The notes beneath the pieces were generated by a model. That model made no database searches. It saw nothing but the letters and a program-made list of their open reading frames with translations, and was not told where the DNA came from. DNA of 64,000 nucleotides from Chordicoccus furentiruminis (GTDB taxonomy: Bacteria; Bacillota; Clostridia; Lachnospirales; Lachnospiraceae). Every line of letters starts with the position of its first letter. Within the stretch, counting starts at the first letter, position 1. The stretch lies in assembly GCF_019355395.1 (NCBI RefSeq), contig NZ_CP048829.1, forward strand, positions 2,459,001 through 2,523,000. The letters run 5' to 3'. The translations under genes were made by a program, and so were the position numbers. Below, piece by piece: positions 14,676 through 23,952 of this stretch.

Positions 14676-17600
14676 ATGCAGATCAAGGAAATGTTCAAAA
14701 AGTCGATCACCCGTGACATCCAGGGCGTCGTTATTGCCGGACAGGGTGAGAAAACCAATATAGCCACAGAGCTTGAAGAGTACGTAGTAACGCCGGAGCT
14801 GCAGCGGCATTTTGCAGATTTCTTCTCTGCATACGCCAAGGGTATCAATGGCGAGACCACCAAGATGGGCGTGTGGATTTCCGGCTTCTTCGGAAGTGGT
14901 AAATCTCACTTGCTGAAGATCCTCTCCTACATTCTGGACAATGAAGTTGTCGGCGGCAAGAGAGCCATTGATTATTTCATAGATGACAAGAAGATCACCG
15001 ATCCGATGGTACTTGCGGATATGCAGCTGGCGGCCAATACCCCGTCTGACATCATCATCTTCAACATTGATGCGAAGAGCGAATCCGATGGTAAATCCAA
15101 TAAGGATGCTATCGTAAATGTCTTCCTGAAAGTGTTCAACAACTCCCTCGGATTCTGCGGAGCAATTCCGTATCTGGCTGACCTTGAGCGGAAACTCACC
15201 GAAGACGGGAAATATGAGCAGTTCAAGGAGACCTACCAGAGAGTGACCGGTCACGACTGGTATGAGGAACGCCATGAATTCCTTTCCAGACAGGACGGCG
15301 TAGTGGATACCCTGATCGAGATGGGTTACATGAGCGAGAAGGCCGCCTGGAACTGGTGCGATGCTGCAATCGGGGAATATCAGATCAGCATAGAAGACTT
15401 TGCCAAGCGCGTGAAGTCATACATTGACCGTCAGGGCAATAATCATCACGTTGTATTCCTGGTAGACGAGATTGGCCAGTACATTGGTGATGATTCCAAG
15501 CTGATGCTAAACCTTCAGACAGTAACGGAAGAACTCGGAAAAGAATGCAAAGGCAAGGCATGGGTCATCGTAACCAGCCAGCAGGACATCGACTCCATCA
15601 CCAAGGTGAAGGGCAACGACTTCTCCAAGATTCAGGGACGCTTTGATACAAGGCTTTCCCTTTCTTCCGCGAACGTGGATACCGTTATCAAGAAGAGAAT
15701 CCTGGACAAGACCGATACGGCTGCACAGACCCTCCGCCTGCTGTATGAGCAGAAAGCTACGATCATCAAGAACCTGATCGTATTCAATGACGGTGTAGAG
15801 AAAAAGCTGTATGCAAACGACAGGGATTTCTCAGAAGTCTATCCCTTCATTCCTTATCAGTTCAATCTGTTGGCAAGTGTGCTGACTTCGATCCGTACCC
15901 ACGGTGCATCCGGTAAGCATTTGTCCGAGGGCGAGCGTTCCATGCTGGCTCTGTTCAAAGAGTCCGCTATGGCACTCAAGGATGAAAACGTCGGGGCAAT
16001 CGTACCGTTCCACCGCTTCTATGATGCGCTGGAGAATTTCCTGGATCACAGCCATAAGGGCGTCATTATCAAGGCTTACGACAACAGTTATATCAATCCG
16101 GATCATAAGGACAAGGACGTTTTCGCTATCAATGTGCTGAAGACCCTGTTCATGATCAAGTACGTCCTTGAGATTGAATCCAACATCGACAATATCACCA
16201 GCCTTATGATCGAGAACATCGACGATGACCGTATTGAAATCAAGGGGCGTGTTGAGAAAGCCCTGAAGGTTCTGATGCGTCAGATGCTCGTTCAGAAGAA
16301 TGGTTCCCATTATGTTTTCCTTACCGATGAGGAGCAGGAAATCAATCGTGAGATCGACAGCCAGAACGTTGAAATGGCCGAGGTCATCAATAAAGTATCC
16401 GAGATGATCTATGAGGATATCTTCACGGATAAGAAGTACCGCTATCCCGCGTTCAATGGCCGCTACTCCTTCAGCTTTAATCAGGCTGTGGATGACAGGC
16501 CTTACAAAGCGAGCCAGAATTTCGATATTGGCGTCCGGGTGCTTACTCCCTGGTATGAAGGCGGCAACGATGACCTGACACTGCGGATGCTCTCCGGTCA
16601 GAAGAGTGAAGTGTTGGTGGTGCTGCCCAACGATGCAGCGTTCCTGGATGAAATCCGGCAGTACCTGAAGATTGAAAAATTCCTGCGCCTGAATACGTCT
16701 ACACAGCTTGCCAAGTACGAAACGATCAAAGAGGCAAAACGTGTGGAAATGCGTGAACGCAATGCGAATGCCAAGCTGTATTTGACGGACAGCCTGAAGG
16801 AAGCAACCATCTATGTGAACGGCGATGTTGCCCGCGTTTCCGCGAAGGAAGTTTCTTCACGCATTACGGAAGCTTTGGGCAGGCTGGTTCAGACCGTTTA
16901 TAACAAGCTTTCCTATATTGATGCGGCTATGGGCGAAGCAGAAATCCGGAAAATGTTCCACTCCACCAACCAGCTGACCCTTGGTCTTGAAGGCGGTACG
17001 GATGCCAACACCCATGCGCTGGATGACGTTTTGCAGTTCATCGCTACCAATACCCATATGCACATGAAGACTTCCATGAAGACGGTCAAGGATCGTTTCA
17101 TGAAAGCCCCCTATGGCTTCGTGGAGGATGATGTGCATTGGCTTGTTGCGCGTCTGTTCAAGCGCGGCGATCTCGCATTCACGGTCAATGGCGCAAGTGT
17201 CAATCAGAACAACAAAACGGATGAAGAACTGATCAGCTTTATCACGAAGAAAGCCTTTGTAGAAAAGCTCCTTCTGGAAGAGCGTATCCGTGTCAACGAA
17301 AAGGACAAGAAGGCTGTCCGTGACGTGATGAAAGAACTCTTCGGCACTGCCGGTGTGGCAGAGGACGAAGACAGCATCATGAAGAACTTCCAGAGATACG
17401 CGCAGAATACCATCAATGAAATACTGCGTCTGGAACCGCAGTATCAGAATTATAAATACCCAGGAAAGAAAGTTCTGGATACCGGCAAGAAGCTGATGCA
17501 GAACGTAATTCAGCTTCAGTCCCCGCTGGAATTCTTTAAGTACGTCTCTCAGAACAGAGAAGACTTCTATGACTTTGCCGAGGATTATGAACCGGTAAAG

Positions 17601-18320
17601 GCATTCTTCAATGGTGAACAGCAGCAGATCTTCACCAGAGCCCTGGATATGCTTGCAATCTATGATGACAGCAAGACTTACATCGTAGATGAGGAACTGG
17701 AAAAGATTGTTGCGGAGATGCGGCAGATCACCAAACAGGATAAGCCGTATCCCAATATCCCGAAGCTTCCCGAACTGCGGAGCCGGTTCATGGAAGTATA
17801 CATGAAGATCCTTCAGCGCGAAGAAAAGCCTGTTCTGGATGCTATCAATCAGGCATGGGCAAGAGTGCTTGAAGTCCTGAACACCAAAGAATATGCGGAT
17901 CAGAAGCGTTCCAAGTATTACGACATGTTCCGGGAAATCCAAGACGGGGCAGAACATTGCAACAACGTATCCTCGCTCAGAAGCTTTGCGGATAAGGCGG
18001 ATGCCTTGAAGATTCGTCTCATGAACGAGATGGATGCTCTGGATCGTCAGATTGCCTACGAAAAGGCGCTGAAAGCCAAGAAAGAGGCTGAAGAAGCCGC
18101 CCGCAAGGCAAAGGAAGAAGGAAAAGAAGTAGAGATCGTCACACCGGTTCCGGAACCTGTGAAGATCAAGAAGACGAAGAACGTCACGATCAAGAACATG
18201 ACGAACACCTCTTCCTGGAGACTGGAGAGCGAGCAGGATATTGACCAGTATCTTGCAGCGCTTAGAAAAGCTCTGATTGAAGAGCTGGAAGGAACGGATA
18301 TCGTAAACGTCGAGTTCTGA
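14676..18320 (+). CDS. brxC: BREX system P-loop protein BrxC
   Basis: 1,214 residues, the normal size. Walker A is Gly-Phe-Phe-Gly-Ser-Gly-Lys-Ser-His (about residues 70-78), and a Walker B-like Val-Phe-Leu-Val-Asp-Glu-Ile-Gly-Gln lies near 260. The C-terminal region (about 1120-1165) is a Lys/Glu/Ala-rich coiled coil. BrxC is a large AAA+-like ATPase required for BREX host methylation and phage exclusion. The frame is intact. It starts 9 bp after brxB and is followed 28 bp later by pglX. Confidence 0.96.
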   Translation: MQIKEMFKKSITRDIQGVVIAGQGEKTNIATELEEYVVTPELQRHFADFFSAYAKGINGETTKMGVWISGFFGSGKSHLLKILSYILDNEVVGGKRAIDYFIDDKKITDPMVLADMQLAANTPSDIIIFNIDAKSESDGKSNKDAIVNVFLKVFNNSLGFCGAIPYLADLERKLTEDGKYEQFKETYQRVTGHDWYEERHEFLSRQDGVVDTLIEMGYMSEKAAWNWCDAAIGEYQISIEDFAKRVKSYIDRQGNNHHVVFLVDEIGQYIGDDSKLMLNLQTVTEELGKECKGKAWVIVTSQQDIDSITKVKGNDFSKIQGRFDTRLSLSSANVDTVIKKRILDKTDTAAQTLRLLYEQKATIIKNLIVFNDGVEKKLYANDRDFSEVYPFIPYQFNLLASVLTSIRTHGASGKHLSEGERSMLALFKESAMALKDENVGAIVPFHRFYDALENFLDHSHKGVIIKAYDNSYINPDHKDKDVFAINVLKTLFMIKYVLEIESNIDNITSLMIENIDDDRIEIKGRVEKALKVLMRQMLVQKNGSHYVFLTDEEQEINREIDSQNVEMAEVINKVSEMIYEDIFTDKKYRYPAFNGRYSFSFNQAVDDRPYKASQNFDIGVRVLTPWYEGGNDDLTLRMLSGQKSEVLVVLPNDAAFLDEIRQYLKIEKFLRLNTSTQLAKYETIKEAKRVEMRERNANAKLYLTDSLKEATIYVNGDVARVSAKEVSSRITEALGRLVQTVYNKLSYIDAAMGEAEIRKMFHSTNQLTLGLEGGTDANTHALDDVLQFIATNTHMHMKTSMKTVKDRFMKAPYGFVEDDVHWLVARLFKRGDLAFTVNGASVNQNNKTDEELISFITKKAFVEKLLLEERIRVNEKDKKAVRDVMKELFGTAGVAEDEDSIMKNFQRYAQNTINEILRLEPQYQNYKYPGKKVLDTGKKLMQNVIQLQSPLEFFKYVSQNREDFYDFAEDYEPVKAFFNGEQQQIFTRALDMLAIYDDSKTYIVDEELEKIVAEMRQITKQDKPYPNIPKLPELRSRFMEVYMKILQREEKPVLDAINQAWARVLEVLNTKEYADQKRSKYYDMFREIQDGAEHCNNVSSLRSFADKADALKIRLMNEMDALDRQIAYEKALKAKKEAEEAARKAKEEGKEVEIVTPVPEPVKIKKTKNVTIKNMTNTSSWRLESEQDIDQYLAALRKALIEELEGTDIVNVEF

Positions 18321-18348
18321 TCCCCAATAGAAAGGAAACGGTGCAGGT

Positions 18349-19395
18349 ATGAATAAGACTGCCATTAAAAACTTTGCCATCTGGGCAAGAAATAAACTGA
18401 TCGCGGATATCAGCTACCGTGCTGGCCTGATGGGGATTACTGCGGACGGTATTCAGAAAGCATTGCCGCAGTCTACCGGAACGACTGAGTTCTACGACAT
18501 CGGCACGGCGGAGCCTTATTCCATCAGCGGAGACGCCGTAAAACAGAGGAAGCATCTAGTAGAGCTGATCCAGCGGAAAGAGAAGGAAACAAACTATAAG
18601 ACTGCCTATAAATATGTTCTGGAGGAGGTTGCCTATACTTGGTTCAACCGCCTGATCGCCGTGCGCTTTATGGAAGTTAATGATTACCTTCCTTCTCATA
18701 TCAGGGTGCTTTCTTCTGACTCCGGAAAGATGGAACCGGATTTGGTGACGAATCCGTTCAGCGCAGGCTTGTCCTTCACTTCGGAGGAAGAACAAGCTAT
18801 CTATCAGCTGAAGCAGGAAAACAAACTGGATGAGGTTTTCCGTATCCTCTTTATCAAGCAGTGCAATGCATTGAATGAAAATCTGCCGGCACTGTTTGAA
18901 AAAACCAGCGATTATACGGAGCTGCTGCTAAATCTGTCAGTCATTGACCAGGACGGCGTAGTCTATCATCTGGTACACGATATTCCGGAAGAAGATTTCG
19001 ATGTGGAACGCGGCGGCCAGGTAGAGATCATCGGCTGGCTGTATCAGTATTACAACACCGAGCCGAAGAATGAAGCCTTTGCAAAGAAAGGCAAGATTAC
19101 CAAAGAAGAAGTGCCTGCGGTCACGCAGCTATTCACACCAGACTGGATTGTACGTTACATGGTGGAGAACAGTCTTGGCCGCCTGTGGGTTGAGGGGCAT
19201 CCGAATGATGACCTGAAAGCAGGCTGGAAATACTATCTGGAAGAAACTGAGCAGGAACCGGGAGTGCAGACAAAGCTGGCTGAAATCCGTGCTGAATATT
19301 CGAAGCTGAATCCGGAAGATATTAAGGTGATCGATGCTAATTGCTCGGTTTTGATACAAGAATACGAAAGCGAAACAAGGCTGAATGTGGCTTAA
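18349..19395 (+). pseudogene. pglX: BREX adenine methyltransferase PglX, N-terminal fragment
   Basis: The frame starts exactly like PglX (Met-Asn-Lys-Thr-Ala-Ile-Lys-Asn-Phe-Ala-Ile-Trp-Ala-Arg) and follows the family for about 329 residues through Gln-Leu-Phe-Thr-Pro-Asp-Trp-Ile-Val-Arg-Tyr-Met. It breaks right after Ile-Lys-Val-Ile-Asp, where motif I (Asp-Pro-x-x-Gly-Ser-Gly-His) should follow. The last 18 or so codons are unrelated. Intact PglX is about 1,200 residues, so the catalytic part is missing. pglZ and brxL do not follow. The system is therefore inactive unless the missing part can be rejoined. Confidence 0.93.
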
Positions 19396-19736
19396 TTAAA
19401 GGGCTTTCCGAGCGGAGGGTTCTTTTTTTATGCTCAGAATTCGGAGCAGATGATGAGTTTTGGTACAGCAGTGCGAAGGCGCTGCCAGAGGGGTGTTCAT
19501 ACTCACACACGATAAAAAATGTGTCAGTATCAATCGTTAAAATGTAAGGCATAGAAAATTCAGAAAATCTTCCCTTGCCCTTCATCTAAAATGAGCATAT
19601 ACTCATAGCTAATCCTCTCCGAGTTTTCGGAGGGGTGTCTTTATCTTATTTCGACCGGAGAGAGTTCCGGCGTCCCGTGCCGTCCGGCACAACCTTTACC
19701 ACATAACTTTTAAATCTATGAAGCGGAGGACAATGA
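19396..19736. other. junction region between broken pglX and the SymE-like gene
   Basis: No convincing gene. It contains a T-run after a weak hairpin near 19402-19430 and a better hairpin at 19613-19633 (CTCTCCGA/TCGGAGGGG) followed by TGTCTTTA. Small inverted repeats (CCGGAGAGAGTTCCGG, GTGCCGTCCGGCAC) lie at 19660-19695 in front of the next gene. Open frames on either strand are short and lack family features. This is the likely edge of whatever interrupted pglX. Confidence 0.5.
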
Positions 19737-20009
19737 ATGGCAAAACTGGTATCCAAGAGAACAACGACAACTGTAACTGAAGAGGTGGAGTTAATTCCGG
19801 CAGTACCCGGGGAGATGAAAGGTCATCGTTTCATGAAAGTAGGTGGTTATGGCACCTACCGCGGGGCTGATGGAAAGGACGTAGGCAAACCGCAGATAAA
19901 CCTGAATGCCAAGTGGCTGGCAGAAGCCGGGTTTGATGTAGGTGAGCAGATAGACGTGGAAGTTCATGAGAATGAACTGGTAATCAGAAAACTGTGTGTG
20001 CAGGCATAA
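19737..20009 (+). CDS. SymE-like protein
   Basis: 90 residues. The C-terminal 45 residues (Pro-Gln-Ile-Asn-Leu-Asn-Ala-Lys-Trp-Leu-Ala-Glu-Ala-Gly-Phe, ending Glu-Leu-Val-Ile-Arg) match the SymE toxin/AbrB-like fold. SymE of Escherichia coli is an SOS-induced type I toxin that lies beside a restriction locus; the present copy also neighbours a restriction island. A GCGGAGGA ribosome site is well placed. Toxicity is not established for Clostridial relatives, and no antisense antitoxin was identified. Confidence 0.75.
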   Translation: MAKLVSKRTTTTVTEEVELIPAVPGEMKGHRFMKVGGYGTYRGADGKDVGKPQINLNAKWLAEAGFDVGEQIDVEVHENELVIRKLCVQA

Positions 20010-20014
20010 TGAAA

Positions 20015-20047
20015 GCGGCGCCAGGGTGATCCTGACGCCGCCGTTTT
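20015..20047. terminator. bidirectional terminator
   Basis: GCGGCG/CGCCGC plus AGG/CCT form a GC-rich hairpin followed by TTTT on the plus strand. It separates the convergent SymE-like and sigma-like genes. Confidence 0.75.
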
Positions 20048-20049
20048 GT

Positions 20050-20697
20050 TTATTCTGCGTTGTACTTCTGCCCGATGGCTTTTGCCCTGTCGAGGTAGTA
20101 GTACACGTTCCGTTTTTTGATGCCGAGCGTGTCGGCAATCTCCTCTGCGGAAAGCCCATCCACGTTCTTTGCCTCAAAGACCTGCGCGATGATGGGGTTT
20201 TCCTTGTCCATCAGCTTCTTGATGTCTTCATACTCCAGTTTTGCCTGGAGCTGCTCCATCATGCGGTTGTCGCCTGCCTCAATTCCAGACTCCAGCATCA
20301 CATCCCGCGAGATGATATCCGGCTCATGCTGATCCCTGTATTCCGGGAAAGGACACTCGGCGCAGCGGTTGCATTCCGGGCAGCGGACGAGCGTCCCGGG
20401 GCGCTTGCCGGGTACCCTGCAGCGTCTTTCGCGGTAGGCATTACGGTGTTTCGTCCTGAGTTCCCCTAAAAGGAACCGGTAGGTATGCTCATCAGCAGGG
20501 GTCAGGTGAACCGTCACCTTCTCGGAACCAATCCGCCAGGTGCGGCACTGATCCCACGTGATGCCCAGGGTTTCAAGCTGCTCACGGTGCTCGATTTCAA
20601 TCGGCGCCGCGAAAATCTCTCTGCCGCTTTTTTCGAGTGCGGACAGTGTCTCGGCCTCAGTCGGGGTGAGGTCAGCCCATTCGATATTCTTTGCCAT
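20050..20697 (-). CDS. sigma-region-4-like helix-turn-helix protein with a cysteine cluster
   Basis: 215 residues. The central part has five cysteines in a Cys-Pro-Glu-Cys-Asn-Arg-Cys-Ala-Glu-Cys-Pro arrangement (about 118-128) that could bind zinc. The C-terminal 35 residues form a sigma-70 region-4-like helix-turn-helix (Leu-Ser-Ala-Glu-Glu-Ile-Ala-Asp-Thr-Leu-Gly-Ile-Lys). There is no region 2, so it is not a full sigma factor. Similar proteins are common on mobile elements of gut Clostridia and are often annotated as sigma factors. It probably regulates genes of its own element; the target is unknown. Confidence 0.65.
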   Translation of the reverse strand: MAKNIEWADLTPTEAETLSALEKSGREIFAAPIEIEHREQLETLGITWDQCRTWRIGSEKVTVHLTPADEHTYRFLLGELRTKHRNAYRERRCRVPGKRPGTLVRCPECNRCAECPFPEYRDQHEPDIISRDVMLESGIEAGDNRMMEQLQAKLEYEDIKKLMDKENPIIAQVFEAKNVDGLSAEEIADTLGIKKRNVYYYLDRAKAIGQKYNAE

Positions 20698-20903
20698 TAG
20701 ATCGTCCTCCGTTTTGGCTGAAACGGAGCCGATCCATATGGCTTGTCAGTATTCTGCTGTTCATGACCACCTCATCGGATTTCTCCGTTTCTGAAAGTGG
20801 TCAGTGGCGTATGACACTGACGTGATTTGTTAGGGGTCGCCTGCTTTGACCATACGCACACCTTCCGGCCGGTCAGGTGCGTCGCCACAGGCGATTGAGT
20901 TAA
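20698..20903. other. intergenic region with a strong stem structure
   Basis: No gene. Between about 20839 and 20897, TCGCCTG pairs with CAGGCGA and an inner ACGCAC/GTGCGT arm forms a second stem, so a structured 3' end or terminator for the small minus-strand gene upstream is plausible. A GACCAC/GTGGTC arm pair lies near 20765-20811. Confidence 0.4.
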
Positions 20904-21095
20904 TCAGTTTCTCAGATCTGCCTCGTAGGCATAGAGTTCGTTGAATACCTCGGAGTAGTAGCATGGATTTAAGTCCTCAAGGCCTGATGCATTGTAGTTG
21001 TTGAAAATCGCCTGGACTGTCTCATACCCAATCTGCTCTCCGACAAAGGCTGCTGACTGCTCGATACTTATTCTCCAGCTTTCGTTGTCGATCAT
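20904..21095 (-). CDS. small acidic protein typical of mobile elements
   Basis: 63 residues from the internal ATG at 21095, chosen because AAGGAG lies directly upstream; the longer frame to 21257 lacks a ribosome site. The Leu-Glu-Asp-Leu-Asn-Pro-Cys-Tyr-Tyr-Ser-Glu-Val-Phe-Asn-Glu-Leu-Tyr stretch recurs in many small proteins of Clostridial conjugative and phage elements. Function is unknown. It supports assigning this stretch to a mobile element. Confidence 0.65.
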   Translation of the reverse strand: MIDNESWRISIEQSAAFVGEQIGYETVQAIFNNYNASGLEDLNPCYYSEVFNELYAYEADLRN

Positions 21096-21237
21096 TGACT
21101 TCTCCTTCCCCAGAGGACTTGCCGTTCCGCAGGCTGGAACCTCTGAATTCTTTGTTGACCGAGGATCGGAACTGCACTTCGGCTTGTCGACGAGCCACAG
21201 TGCTCCTTCGGATGATGCCAGAATAGCGCAGATCAAA

Positions 21238-21353
21238 AGTAATGTATATTCTGACAAAAATACATTACTAATGGCGCTTTTGTTCCATTGCTTACTTGAA
21301 ATTTCTCAGAAGAACAGCTATTATTTATGTATTACATTACTTTTTGCATTACT
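21238..21353. promoter_or_regulatory. repeated AGTAATGTA operator-like motifs
   Basis: AGTAATGTAT (21238-21247) and its exact inverted copy (21260-21269) form a 32-bp palindrome with a 12-bp centre. Further copies in the inverted orientation lie at 21333-21341 and, shortened, at 21346-21353. They sit between a leftward small gene and the rightward zinc-finger gene and could be binding sites of a regulator of either. A weak hairpin with flanking A/T runs follows at about 21365-21400. Confidence 0.5.
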
Positions 21354-21421
21354 TTCTCCGAGAAATAAAAAAAGGAGCCCCTGAGCAGGACTCTTTTGAG
21401 GAAAGATAAAAGGTGATTTGA

Positions 21422-22633
21422 GTGGGAAAAAAAGCGAAAATCGAAGAAAATTTTTTGACGAGCAGTATATTTACCTTTGAATCATATAAGTGCACTTGTG
21501 AAGAGACATCTGTATCTACCAACATCAGCATGCTCCCGGTACCCGCAGTAAAACTGACTCCGGATACCAGGATGAAGGTTTATTTTGCCTTTGGTTCTAA
21601 GGTGGGATTGGTCCGGCTGAATGAAGATGGCTCGATTGCTGAAAGCAACATCCTCGGGAAGCTGGTAGCGATCAATAGAAATGATATCAGGGCTTACTTC
21701 TCCTTTTTTGAGAATAATGGTTTTTTCTTCCCGATTGCAACAGATAAGTCAGAGATTATTGGACTGAACGAACTGCAATTCCTTGTCGGCCGACTGCAGG
21801 CCACGCTTGAACTGATGTCAACGATCACAGATATGTCCCGAACAAGCTACGAGAGAATTATCCGTATGATTTTTTATCACTTGTTTGCCCCAGTTGTCTC
21901 GGTTGAAACAAAAGATGGGAAGTACAAGTATGTATCGGACATTCATCAATACAGCAAATACCTCGAAACGAATAAGGATGCTGACCGAGCTCCGCGCTTA
22001 AATGATACATTCAATAACGAGAATTTCTCTTTTAACGATAACATTGCCGCTTTTTCAATGAATGCAGATTTTGTGGACTCGGTTCTCAATGGGACACCAG
22101 CCGACAGCAAGTACCAAACTCCGCTATTCCAGAATGTGTTCACGGCATATTGTGCGCCGCGTGACGGGAAGCCTAAAACCATGCTGTTCATCAACGACTT
22201 TGTTTTTCATTACTTCTATGAAGTTGGAATTATCGATTACGTCGATTTAGAGAAAACACATTACATTAATGATGAGGTCCATAAGGAGAACTTTACTGAG
22301 CAGCTGAAGAGCGCAGCGGTGAGGACAGCTAAGTTCATTATTAAGGAGGAGATAGAGTCGAATCTGAGACGGGTAAGGCCAACGTATAACACGGCTATAC
22401 TGGAGCCGGCATGGAAGATCGATTCTCTTCTGAGTGCGTTGTACTTTGGTTTGTTTTATATGCGTCCAAACATGGAAACGTATCGGCGTTGTGCAAATCC
22501 AAAATGCGGGGAATTCTTTCCGGTACCGGTTTCATCAAGGAAGAAGAAATACTGCTGTACAGCCTGCATGAACCGAGCTATGGCAGCAAGGAAACGAGCC
22601 AGGGATAAGCTGAGCGAAACAAAATATGAATAA
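21422..22633 (+). CDS. CGNR-type zinc-finger protein of unknown function
   Basis: 403 residues from a GTG; the start is uncertain. The C-terminus has a treble-clef-like zinc site (Cys-Ala-Asn-Pro-Lys-Cys-Gly, about 363-369, then Tyr-Cys-Cys-Thr-Ala-Cys) followed by a basic tail, as in CGNR/ABATE proteins, which are regarded as DNA-binding regulators. The first 340 residues have no motif I recognise. It stands alone, with hairpins on both sides, upstream of the restriction cluster, which is convergent with it. Confidence 0.7.
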   Translation: MGKKAKIEENFLTSSIFTFESYKCTCEETSVSTNISMLPVPAVKLTPDTRMKVYFAFGSKVGLVRLNEDGSIAESNILGKLVAINRNDIRAYFSFFENNGFFFPIATDKSEIIGLNELQFLVGRLQATLELMSTITDMSRTSYERIIRMIFYHLFAPVVSVETKDGKYKYVSDIHQYSKYLETNKDADRAPRLNDTFNNENFSFNDNIAAFSMNADFVDSVLNGTPADSKYQTPLFQNVFTAYCAPRDGKPKTMLFINDFVFHYFYEVGIIDYVDLEKTHYINDEVHKENFTEQLKSAAVRTAKFIIKEEIESNLRRVRPTYNTAILEPAWKIDSLLSALYFGLFYMRPNMETYRRCANPKCGEFFPVPVSSRKKKYCCTACMNRAMAARKRARDKLSETKYE

Positions 22634-22636
22634 AAA

Positions 22637-22665
22637 AACGGAGAGGAAGGTCAATCCTCTCCGTT
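22637..22665. terminator. bidirectional terminator between convergent genes
   Basis: An 11-bp perfect stem AACGGAGAGGA/TCCTCTCCGTT, with a run of seven A on its left that gives a U-run on minus-strand transcripts. It ends the restriction operon and probably also the zinc-finger gene. Confidence 0.85.
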
Positions 22666-22671
22666 AATACT

Positions 22672-23934
22672 TTATGGTTCAAATGGACGCTCAATTTCCC
22701 GAATCAGTTCCTCCTTGTCGGAATCATGATTCCCGTCATAGTTCTTAAGCAAATAACGGGTATCAAACACTATGCCCTGAACCCGTTCGTAGATTTCGGG
22801 ACTATCCGGATGGTCCACCCAGTCCCCGACAGCTTCAGCGACATTCCCAAAGAGGCTGTTGATGCCGAAGTCATTGTTCGTGCGGTTATATGGCATGATA
22901 AATGCATTGAACACCTGAGTGCCGGCGGGGGTCTTCTGATTTTTTACAAACTGGCCATACGTGATCTGCTTGTTTATATCAGAGGACTGTGGCAGAAGCC
23001 CAGGACCGTATTTCGGGAGTATTCCGTAACGATAGTATTTTGCATCAAGTACATAGAACTTCCCACCGTAAATCATTATGGTGTCGGGTTCGAGAGCACT
23101 TGCCTGTTTACCCTTATTCTTACCAAACCTTTCGGTCCATAATCCATGAGGGAAGTAGGCATCCTTGTTTGGTACACCGAAGACTTTATCAATCAGTCTT
23201 TCCCAGACTGTCTCAAATCTGTCCGTTCCGAAATAGAACTGTTTGTCGATGGTCTGATTATCCCGGAATTCGATCATTGCGATCATGGAGCGGAAGAGCA
23301 TCTTATCGTCTACATTATTCGTGCTGCCAAGTTTTGCGTTGAGAGTAGCAAGAAACATATTCTTGTCGAACGTGATGTCTGGCTGCTCGGGAGTATTTGT
23401 GGTATAAATCCAGCCGATTCGTTCGAAACTTTCATACACACAGTACTTGTGAATGCGCGTGATTAAGCGGTTCAAGTCGGGGGTGGAAACACGGACAACC
23501 TGGTTCAGATAGAGAAGAGACTTCCCCTGAACCATTGGAGTTTGCGTTTTTATGGTTCTGCCCCAGTCTGTTTTGCCACGTTTGTCAACCTTATATGTTG
23601 TTTCGGTTTCGGTATAGTAGCTGCCATTGTGATCCAGGTAATAATTAATGACATTCAGGTATGCCTGGATGGGAAAATCCACGGACTGAGGAGCCGTGAA
23701 TTTGTCCATCTCAAGGACTCGGTCTGTTTTCTCAGTGAACGTTGCGAGAACCTGGAACAGGTTCTTTATGTCTCTGCGGAGCTCATCATCCTGTGCAGGC
23801 AATTCATAACCCATAGGGAAATAGATCATCGCATTATTGCTGTCAGCTTTTACGCCGACAAAACGGTCACCATCTCCATTCTGGTTGATATGGCAGTGTT
23901 CTCTAATAACAAAATGCTCACGGTCTATGGCCAT
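22672..23934 (-). CDS. LlaJI-family restriction endonuclease subunit
   Basis: 420 residues matching the RE_LlaJI family, whose members act with a McrB-like GTPase to cut DNA at asymmetric sites. A PD-(D/E)XK-like core is visible near residues 282-298: Leu-Glu-Pro-Asp-Thr-Ile-Met-Ile-Tyr-Gly-Gly-Lys-Phe-Tyr-Val-Leu-Asp-Ala-Lys. It is the last gene of a three-gene minus-strand operon, 18 bp after the AAA+ gene. The recognition sequence cannot be deduced. The frame is intact, and GGTGGTGAG precedes the ATG. Confidence 0.88.
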   Translation of the reverse strand: MAIDREHFVIREHCHINQNGDGDRFVGVKADSNNAMIYFPMGYELPAQDDELRRDIKNLFQVLATFTEKTDRVLEMDKFTAPQSVDFPIQAYLNVINYYLDHNGSYYTETETTYKVDKRGKTDWGRTIKTQTPMVQGKSLLYLNQVVRVSTPDLNRLITRIHKYCVYESFERIGWIYTTNTPEQPDITFDKNMFLATLNAKLGSTNNVDDKMLFRSMIAMIEFRDNQTIDKQFYFGTDRFETVWERLIDKVFGVPNKDAYFPHGLWTERFGKNKGKQASALEPDTIMIYGGKFYVLDAKYYRYGILPKYGPGLLPQSSDINKQITYGQFVKNQKTPAGTQVFNAFIMPYNRTNNDFGINSLFGNVAEAVGDWVDHPDSPEIYERVQGIVFDTRYLLKNYDGNHDSDKEELIREIERPFEP

Positions 23935-23952
23935 GGACTCACCACCAATCTG

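Noticed and set aside
16857-18380. A 507-codon open frame on the minus strand
   Set aside because: It is antisense to brxC, lacks a ribosome site and any family feature; it exists because of the codon bias of brxC.
19337-19585. Overlapping open frames on both strands after the pglX break
   Set aside because: Short, without ribosome sites or family features, and each continues the broken pglX sequence or its complement.
20050-20697. Full sigma factor
   Set aside because: Only a region-4-like helix-turn-helix is present; there is no region 2 to contact the -10 box.
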